This document shows, piece after piece, positions 58,834 to 64,000 of a stretch of 64,000 nucleotides of DNA. Source of the stretch: Jannaschia seohaensis (GTDB lineage Bacteria; Pseudomonadota; Alphaproteobacteria; Rhodobacterales; Rhodobacteraceae); assembly GCF_900116765.1 (NCBI RefSeq), contig NZ_UETC01000016.1:1-64000 (forward strand), read 5' to 3'. The position numbers and the translations under genes are program-made. The stretch's first letter is position 1, and every line of letters begins with the position of its first letter. Below the pieces are notes generated by a model. The model made no database searches. It had not been told where the DNA came from and saw nothing but the letters and a program-made list of their open reading frames with translations.

Positions 58834-60146
58834 ATGCCGCCGTCACCGAAACGCTGACCGGTCTGGACCGGGCCCTGGCCTCCGGGCTTCTGCCGTCCAA
58901 GGCGTCGGACCTGGCCCGCTCCCTGCGCGCCAGGCTGGCCGCGCCGATCCGCGTCACGGTGATGGGTCTGCCCGATACGGGCAAGTCGCGGGTCATCGAT
59001 CTGCTGGCCGGCGACTCGATCGTGCCCGAGGGGGTCCGCCTGCCCGCGCTGCGCCTGAAATATGGCGAATTCGCGATGACGCGTATCACCCGCCCTGACG
59101 GCTCCACCGAAGAGCAGGCGGGTCTGGATGGGGCCTGGGCCGCCGGGCGGCGGGCCGTGATGGTCGACATGGAAGCTCCGCTGCCCGCGCTCAAGCGGAT
59201 CACTCTGATGGAGATCGGCATCGGCCTGGGCCGGATCGAACAGGCTCGGGCCTGCGCCTGGGCGGCCAAGCAGAGCGAGTTGATCATCTGGTGCACCCGC
59301 GATTTCGGGGCGCCGGAACAGGCCGCCTGGGCGACGATGCCCGACGCGATCCGCGATCAGGCCATTCTCCTGCGTCCGAAGATCGATCTCTCGCCCAATC
59401 CGGCCGCGGCGCTGGACCGGGCGCACCGGCTGGCGCAGGACGATTTCGAGCGGGTGCTGGCCATCGACACGCCCCGGGCCCTGGCCGCGCGGCAGGGCGC
59501 CGAGGTCGACCGGGCCGAGTTCAAGGCGTCCGGAGGACAGTCTCTGATCGCCGCGGTCCTCAAGGTGATGGACCGGACGCGTCAGGGCTATCTCGACCGC
59601 GCCGACCTGCTGCTGGCCCGCCATCCCGAGGCCATCGAGGCCGTGGCCCCCATCGCCCGCGCGACGCCGGTTGTTCTTGTGGCCCGGGTCGCCCCCGCGA
59701 CGCCGGCGCCCGCCCCGGCCGCCGCCCGCTCCTCGTCCGATGCGGTCGCCAAGCTGCTCAACTCCGTCGTCTCGCAAGGGGGCGATGCGGCCAAGGCGCC
59801 GGCCCCGGCGCTCTCCGAGGCGTCGCTGGATCTGCTGCGCGACGCGGTGACCCGCCTCCGCTCCGTCGGTACGGAGCTCTCGCAGACCGAAGGCAAGTTC
59901 CGCCGTACGGCCATGCTCGACCGCTCTGTGGAGGAGATCGTCGAACTGGAAGAGAGGATTGCCGACGCGCAGGAGGACGATCCGGCCCTGAGCCGCGCCC
60001 ATGAGGACGTTCAGGCTGCGCTCGACCTGATCCAACTGATCCAGATCGAGAACGCTCCGCAGGCCGCTGACGATGCCGTCGTGCTGATGTTGCAGCTGCG
60101 CCGCCGCTTCGACCGCTGGCTCGACCGCACCCCCGTCGCGGCGTGA
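58830..60146 (+). CDS. P-loop NTPase-like protein with degenerate GTPase motifs
   Basis: A 438-residue protein of unknown function. A Walker A-like GLPDTGKSRVIDLLAGDSIV lies at residues 46-65, the spacing used by dynamin-like GTPases. A clear DxxG and N/TKxD are not visible; SELIIWCTRDFGAPEQ stands where a G3/G4 region would be. From about 300 the sequence is helical (LDLLRDAVTRLRSVGTELSQ, IVELEERIADAQEDD), probably a coiled coil. It may be a nucleotide-binding partner that has lost GTP hydrolysis. The ATG overlaps the phosphatase stop, so synthesis is coupled to signalling genes. Confidence 0.6.
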   Translation: MNAAVTETLTGLDRALASGLLPSKASDLARSLRARLAAPIRVTVMGLPDTGKSRVIDLLAGDSIVPEGVRLPALRLKYGEFAMTRITRPDGSTEEQAGLDGAWAAGRRAVMVDMEAPLPALKRITLMEIGIGLGRIEQARACAWAAKQSELIIWCTRDFGAPEQAAWATMPDAIRDQAILLRPKIDLSPNPAAALDRAHRLAQDDFERVLAIDTPRALAARQGAEVDRAEFKASGGQSLIAAVLKVMDRTRQGYLDRADLLLARHPEAIEAVAPIARATPVVLVARVAPATPAPAPAAARSSSDAVAKLLNSVVSQGGDAAKAPAPALSEASLDLLRDAVTRLRSVGTELSQTEGKFRRTAMLDRSVEEIVELEERIADAQEDDPALSRAHEDVQAALDLIQLIQIENAPQAADDAVVLMLQLRRRFDRWLDRTPVAA

Positions 60147-60164
60147 CGCTGCGCCGGGGACACG

Positions 60165-60263
60165 ATGAACCCGCAATTCACCAATTATCGGTCATTCTTT
60201 CGACAATCGGTGAGGGTCAGATTGGTTTCAAGGGTCGTGGCAAGGCGACCCAGTAGTAAGTGA
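60165..60263 (+). other. Possible leader peptide and hairpin before the dynamin gene
   Basis: The 127-base gap before the dynamin-like gene holds a 32-codon frame starting at ATG 60165 (MNPQFTNYRSFFRQSVRVRL onward). It overlaps an imperfect inverted repeat, CACCAATTATCG (60179-60190) against CGACAATCGGTG (60201-60212), with 10 of 12 bases pairing. It might be a translated leader controlling the gene downstream, or just a structured 5' region. No T-run follows the stem. Confidence 0.25.
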
Positions 60264-60273
60264 GGATCACATC

Positions 60274-62382
60274 ATGGAGATGTCGCAAATCGACCAGACC
60301 GGGGCAAGCGCCGCCACCCGGCCGGATGTCGCGGCCTCGGTGCTGTCGAAGGGGCAGGAGGCGCTGCGCGGGTTGGCCGAAGATATCGCCGGCCTGCGGG
60401 AGATCCTGTGCGACGTCGAGGCGATCGGCGGCCCCGACATGGCCAAGAAACTGCGCGGGCTGATGCACGATCTCGACACGTTCGAGCCCGCGGTCACGAT
60501 GATCGGTCAGATCAAGTCGGGCAAGACGACCCTGGTCAACGCCATGGCGGGCCATCCGGACCTACTGCCCTCGGATGTGAACCCGTGGACGTCCGTGGTG
60601 ACGTCGCTGCACCTCAACGTGCCCCGCGCCTCCGACGATCCGCGCGCCAGCTTCCGTCTGTTCGACGCCGACGAGTGGGACAATCTCGTCCGCAATGGCG
60701 GCCGCATCGGCGAGCTTTCGGCCCGCGCCGGCGCCGACAAGGAGGTCGAGAAGCTGCGCAAGCAGATCGCGCGCATGCACGAGAAGACGCGCGAGCGGCT
60801 GGGCCGGAAGTTCGAGATGATGCTCGGCCAGCAGCACGATTACGGCAGCTTCGACGATTCTCTCATCCAGCGCTATGTCTGCATGGGCGACGATTTCGAC
60901 CCGGACCAGAAGGCGGACGGGCAGGGCCAGTTCGCCGACATCACCCGCTCCGCCGATCTGTGGCTCGACGCGGCGGGCCTGCCGATGCCGCTGTGCATCC
61001 GCGATACGCCGGGCGTCAACGACACCTTCATGATGCGCGAGCAGATCACGATCCGCGCCCTGCGCGACTCCAAGACCTGCGTTGTCGTCCTCTCGGCCCA
61101 TCAGGCGCTGTCGGCCACCGACATGGGCCTGATCCGTCTGATCTCGAACATGAAGTCGCGCCAGGTCGTGGTCTTCGTCAACCGTATCGACGAGTTGTCG
61201 GACCCCGCCGCTCAGGTGCCGGAGATCCGCGCCTCGCTGATCGACACCCTGTCGCAGGGCGGGATGCAGGTGCCCGATATCGTGTTCGGATCGGCCTATT
61301 GGGCCACCGCCGTTCTCAAGAACGAGATCGACGGGATGATCGCCGCCTCCGCCGAGGCGCTGCGCGGCTATGCCGTCGAGGCGCTGGGCCCTGAGGCCGC
61401 TGGCATGTCCGTGGCCGAGATGGTCTGGTCGCTCTCGGGGATGCCCGCCCTCTACGAGGCGATCGGCGTGCGCATCGCCGACGGCGTCGGCCTTCAGACG
61501 ATCATCGCCGCCCGCCGCCGCGCGGCAAACTATGTGGCCGCCTTGCGCGCGTCCTCGCAGATGGTCTCGCTCAAGGGCGGGAGCGGCCCGGTCCAGAAGA
61601 TGCCCGCCGCCGAGGTCGAGGGTATGCTTCAGGACATCCATGACGAGATGATCGTGGATCTGAACGCCCGGCTGGACGAGGCGTTCAAGCGGTTCGGCGC
61701 AAGGGTCGACCAGGTGCATATCCGCTTCGTCGACCGGGCGCTGGAAAGCCTGATCCACCATCTGGAGACCAAAGGCGAGAAGGAGGTCTGGAACTATTCG
61801 CCCGACGGCCTGCGCATGCTGATGCGGTCTTCCTATCAGGTGCTGCGCAAGAACGTCATGTCGGCCTGCGACAGTGTCTACAAGCGCGCGGGCGACGAGT
61901 TGACCGATGCCTATGCCCGCATCTTCGACGTCGAGGCGGAGAATTTCCGCGTCGAGCCGCCGGTCGTGCCCGAGACGCCGCAGCCGATGGCGCTGGCGCG
62001 GACCATCGCGCTGGATCTCAAGACCTCCTGGTGGAAAAGCTGGTGGGGTAAGCGCCGCGGCTACCGCGCCTTCTCCGACGGCTTCCGGGAACTGATCGCC
62101 GCCGAGACGCAGCCCATCGTGGCCGAACTGACCGCGCATCAGACCGAGGAAATCCGCGCCGTGGCCATGGGCCGCCTGGAGACCTTCCTTCGGGAGCAGC
62201 GCGACGTGCTGGCCGACATGTCGGCCAAGTCGCAGGTCTCCATCGAGGAGCTCAACGGTCTGTTTGGTGTCAGCCAGCAAAAAGAGCGGGAGATGCTGTT
62301 CGAGATGCTCTTCGAGGAGCTTGAGATCGACGATCCGATGCCCGGAGACGGGCGACCGGGCGAAGAAGGAGACGCGGCATGA
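60274..62382 (+). CDS. Dynamin-like GTPase
   Basis: A 702-residue large GTPase of the bacterial dynamin-like type, a family that remodels or fuses membranes. The GTPase core has G1 GQIKSGKTT (78-86), a likely switch Thr in NPWTSVVTSLHLN, G3 DTPGVND (244-250) and G4 NRID (303-306). A helical segment, about residues 140-190, is inserted between G1 and G3. The C-terminal half is helical with coiled-coil character. A Trp/Lys-rich patch, KTSWWKSWWGKRRGYRAF (about 589-606), could insert into lipid. It starts 127 bases after the previous gene and overlaps the next by 4. Confidence 0.85.
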   Translation: MEMSQIDQTGASAATRPDVAASVLSKGQEALRGLAEDIAGLREILCDVEAIGGPDMAKKLRGLMHDLDTFEPAVTMIGQIKSGKTTLVNAMAGHPDLLPSDVNPWTSVVTSLHLNVPRASDDPRASFRLFDADEWDNLVRNGGRIGELSARAGADKEVEKLRKQIARMHEKTRERLGRKFEMMLGQQHDYGSFDDSLIQRYVCMGDDFDPDQKADGQGQFADITRSADLWLDAAGLPMPLCIRDTPGVNDTFMMREQITIRALRDSKTCVVVLSAHQALSATDMGLIRLISNMKSRQVVVFVNRIDELSDPAAQVPEIRASLIDTLSQGGMQVPDIVFGSAYWATAVLKNEIDGMIAASAEALRGYAVEALGPEAAGMSVAEMVWSLSGMPALYEAIGVRIADGVGLQTIIAARRRAANYVAALRASSQMVSLKGGSGPVQKMPAAEVEGMLQDIHDEMIVDLNARLDEAFKRFGARVDQVHIRFVDRALESLIHHLETKGEKEVWNYSPDGLRMLMRSSYQVLRKNVMSACDSVYKRAGDELTDAYARIFDVEAENFRVEPPVVPETPQPMALARTIALDLKTSWWKSWWGKRRGYRAFSDGFRELIAAETQPIVAELTAHQTEEIRAVAMGRLETFLREQRDVLADMSAKSQVSIEELNGLFGVSQQKEREMLFEMLFEELEIDDPMPGDGRPGEEGDAA

Positions 62383-63254
62383 GCGACATGTCCCAAACCC
62401 CCGTCGAGCTCGGCGCCGCCGCCGTGGGCCCGACCGAAGCCCCCCGCAAGCCGCGCATGGCGATCATGGGCGAGTTCTCGGCTGGTAAGTCCACGCTGTC
62501 CAATCTGCTGCTCGGCGCCAAGCCTCTGCCGGAAAAGGTGACCGCGACCCGGCTCTCGCCGGTCTGGCTGACCAAGGGCAACGCGCCGCCGGTCGCTCAT
62601 TTCGTCGATGCGGAGCGCGCGCCGGAGCCTGTGACCGGCTTCGACGGCCTGGATGTGGACGCGGTGCGCTACGTGTCGATGTCGATCGACAGCACGATCC
62701 TCGAATATTGCGACCTGATCGACTTTCCGGGCATCTCGGACCCCAACATGGACAGCGACGTGTGGGAGCGGATGCTGCCCGAGATCGATCTGATCCTGTG
62801 GCTCACCCACGCGACCCAGGCTTGGCGCCAGTCCGAGGCCGCGGCCTGGGATCTCGTGCCCGAAGAGGTCCAGGCGCGCTCCATGCTGCTGGTGACGCGG
62901 TTCGACAAGCTGACCACCGAGCGCGACCAGAAGCGGGTTCTGGCCCGTCTGCATGCCGAGACGGAGGATCTGTTCGCGGGCATCTACCCGTTGTCGCTCC
63001 TCGATGCGCTGAACGCGGCGAAAGCCGGGGATGCCGATGCCTGGGACGCCAGTGGGGCGCGCCGCTTCACGCAGGATCTGCATATCGCGCTGGCCCGGCT
63101 GGACAGTTCGATCCCGGAGCCCGGGGCGGAGGCTGCCCCCGCGCCCGCGCCGGAGGCCGAGCCACAGACCGCGCGCCGGCCCTCCCGCCGGATCGTGCCG
63201 CGGCGGATTCGCGCGGCTCTGGGCGGCGGTCGCCGCTCGCGCCCCCAGGACTGA
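62379..63254 (+). CDS. Second dynamin-family-like small GTPase
   Basis: A 291-residue GTPase with complete motifs: G1 GEFSAGKST (31-39), switch-type TATRLS (55-60), G3 DFPGIS (115-120) and G4 TRFDKL (173-178). The GEFSAGKST-type G1 and DFPG are typical of dynamin-like and related septum/membrane GTPases. There is no long helical stalk. The C-terminus is a Pro/Ala linker followed by a strongly basic tail (RRPSRRIVPRRIRAALGGGR), probably binding acidic membrane or RNA. It is coupled to the large dynamin gene by a 4-base overlap, suggesting a heteromeric pair. Confidence 0.82.
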   Translation: MSDMSQTPVELGAAAVGPTEAPRKPRMAIMGEFSAGKSTLSNLLLGAKPLPEKVTATRLSPVWLTKGNAPPVAHFVDAERAPEPVTGFDGLDVDAVRYVSMSIDSTILEYCDLIDFPGISDPNMDSDVWERMLPEIDLILWLTHATQAWRQSEAAAWDLVPEEVQARSMLLVTRFDKLTTERDQKRVLARLHAETEDLFAGIYPLSLLDALNAAKAGDADAWDASGARRFTQDLHIALARLDSSIPEPGAEAAPAPAPEAEPQTARRPSRRIVPRRIRAALGGGRRSRPQD

Positions 63255-63335
63255 GACCCGACCCCGCATCTTTCCCTCTTGGGCGGCATGGGCTAGACCC
63301 GTGCCGTCAAAGCTTTGTATGAGGCAGGGACTTAC

Positions 63336-63704
63336 ATGAGCGCGGATGCCCTGAAGGCGTTGACCGAGGCCCATGCGGCCTGCCGCACCGTGGTCTTCGC
63401 CGACATGACGACGCGAATGGTCCTGCTCTCCGAGAGCCGGACGGTGCTGCATCGTGAGGCCCAGCAGGCCTTGGCTTTGCGCGGCGGTCGCCTGCTGTCG
63501 GCGATGGACGGGGACGCGCCCGATCCGGAGACCGCTTGGGATATCGCCTATTCGATCGGTCCCGATGAGATCGCCGTATTCCTGCGCGTCCCGGATGCGC
63601 CTTCGGATGCGCTGTGCTGCCTCTGCGCGCCGGATATCGACCTCGATGCTTTCGCCACGGACGCGCGCAGCTGCCTCAACCGTCTCGCTGGGGTAGAGGG
63701 ATGA
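63336..63704 (+). CDS. Small roadblock/LC7-like protein
   Basis: A 122-residue protein with alternating helix and strand: an N-terminal helix, ALKALTEAHAACRTVVFADM, then strands (TRMVLLSES), a second helix with LHREAQQALALRGGRLL, and late strands (DEIAVFLRVPD). The pattern recalls roadblock/LC7 proteins such as MglB, which regulate small GTPases, but the match is by eye and weak. ATG 63336 follows a CTAGAC (63293-63298) that could be a -10 with a poor TTTCCC -35 16 bases upstream. The stop overlaps the next ATG. Confidence 0.5.
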   Translation: MSADALKALTEAHAACRTVVFADMTTRMVLLSESRTVLHREAQQALALRGGRLLSAMDGDAPDPETAWDIAYSIGPDEIAVFLRVPDAPSDALCCLCAPDIDLDAFATDARSCLNRLAGVEG

Positions 63705-64000
63705 GCGATCCCGACCGGTTCGACGACCGCCTTGCGCAGCTTGCCGGCTCTGACGAGACGGTCGGCGCGGCGCGGGTGATCGCGCGGGCCGGAGGCGGGG
63801 GCAGGGCGGTCGCTCTGGCCGTGTTGAACGCCATCGACGAGTCGATCCTGCCCGCCGAGCTGGTCGTCGCCTCCGAGGCCGGAGAAACGATGACGCTTTC
63901 GGTGGCGGCGCGGCGCCTGCGGCTTGTGGTTGCGGCATCCGAGGATCTGGCCGCGGATACCGTTATCGGGCAGGAGTTGGACCCCGAGGGTACCGAGGAG
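63701..64000 (+). CDS. Partial gene of unknown function, cut by the right edge
   Basis: ATG 63701 overlaps the preceding stop (ATGA) and opens exactly 100 codons to the edge without a stop. The visible part begins MSDPDRFDDRLAQLAGSDET and alternates hydrophobic strands (RAVALAVLNAIDESILPAEL, RRLRLVVAASEDL) with acidic turns. No family was recognised. Coupling to the roadblock-like gene puts it in the same system; the rest must lie to the right. Confidence 0.6.
   Translation, partial: MSDPDRFDDRLAQLAGSDETVGAARVIARAGGGGRAVALAVLNAIDESILPAELVVASEAGETMTLSVAARRLRLVVAASEDLAADTVIGQELDPEGTEE

Noticed and set aside
54551-64000. Type VI secretion locus
   Set aside because: Kinase, FHA and PP2C genes recall its regulators, but no tube, sheath, TssJLM, ClpV or VgrG-like gene is in the window.

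Overview
The window is GC-rich, densely packed alphaproteobacterial chromosome, most likely from the Rhodobacteraceae (roseobacter or Rhodobacter type). The assignment rests on the complex I operon, whose nuo genes are interleaved with small genes (DUF5333-like, DUF5337-like, MAPEG, carboxymuconolactone decarboxylase-like) that I know from this family. It also rests on the leucine-degradation cluster, on RNase J in place of RNase E-type context, and on a dispersed GC-rich hairpin repeat ending in a GAGTATTT or GATATTT core. No rRNA, tRNA or CRISPR array was seen. Calls come from reading translations and motifs by eye; no database search was run.

Layout. 1-85: tail of an IS5-like transposase. 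174-13510: housekeeping and metabolic genes: pheT, a 44-residue membrane peptide, lysC, an AEC transporter, a DUF2189 membrane protein, a glmU-glmS-AlkD-like operon, a Gph-type phosphatase, an MmgE/PrpD protein and a DegT-type aminotransferase. 13520-14414: a decayed patch with the wreckage of at least three genes (one nonsense mutation, two frameshifts). 14492-16264: a right-handed beta-helix protein. 16333-25495: the leucine/isovalerate pathway (ivd, mccB, mccA, a GST, HMG-CoA lyase, methylglutaconyl-CoA hydratase) behind a palindromic operator. The cluster is split between mccB and mccA by about 1.8 kb carrying a frameshifted ASCH-domain gene and two unknown ORFs. 25644-27433: two cell-envelope genes (MltB-type transglycosylase, SH3b protein).

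27483-48155 is the complete 14-gene NADH dehydrogenase operon, nuoABCDEFGHIJKLMN, with eleven extra small genes between the subunits. NuoE and its neighbour share the same C-terminal helix-hairpin-helix-like domain, apparently a duplication inside the operon. The run continues into birA, coaX and rnj. A hairpin with a T-rich tail near 51514 ends it, and a convergent stand-alone formate dehydrogenase follows.

54551 to the right edge is the most unusual part. A transmembrane Ser/Thr kinase with a PDZ-like outer domain, an FHA protein, a PP2C phosphatase, a degenerate P-loop protein, a 702-residue dynamin-like GTPase, a second small GTPase, a small roadblock-like protein and a further gene cut by the edge lie head to tail, with 4-17 bp overlaps at four of the seven junctions. 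This looks like a phosphorylation-controlled, membrane-associated dynamin system. It resembles the PpkA/Fha/PppA signalling module of type VI secretion, but no secretion genes are present. Its function is not known to me and it is the best candidate here for an undescribed system.
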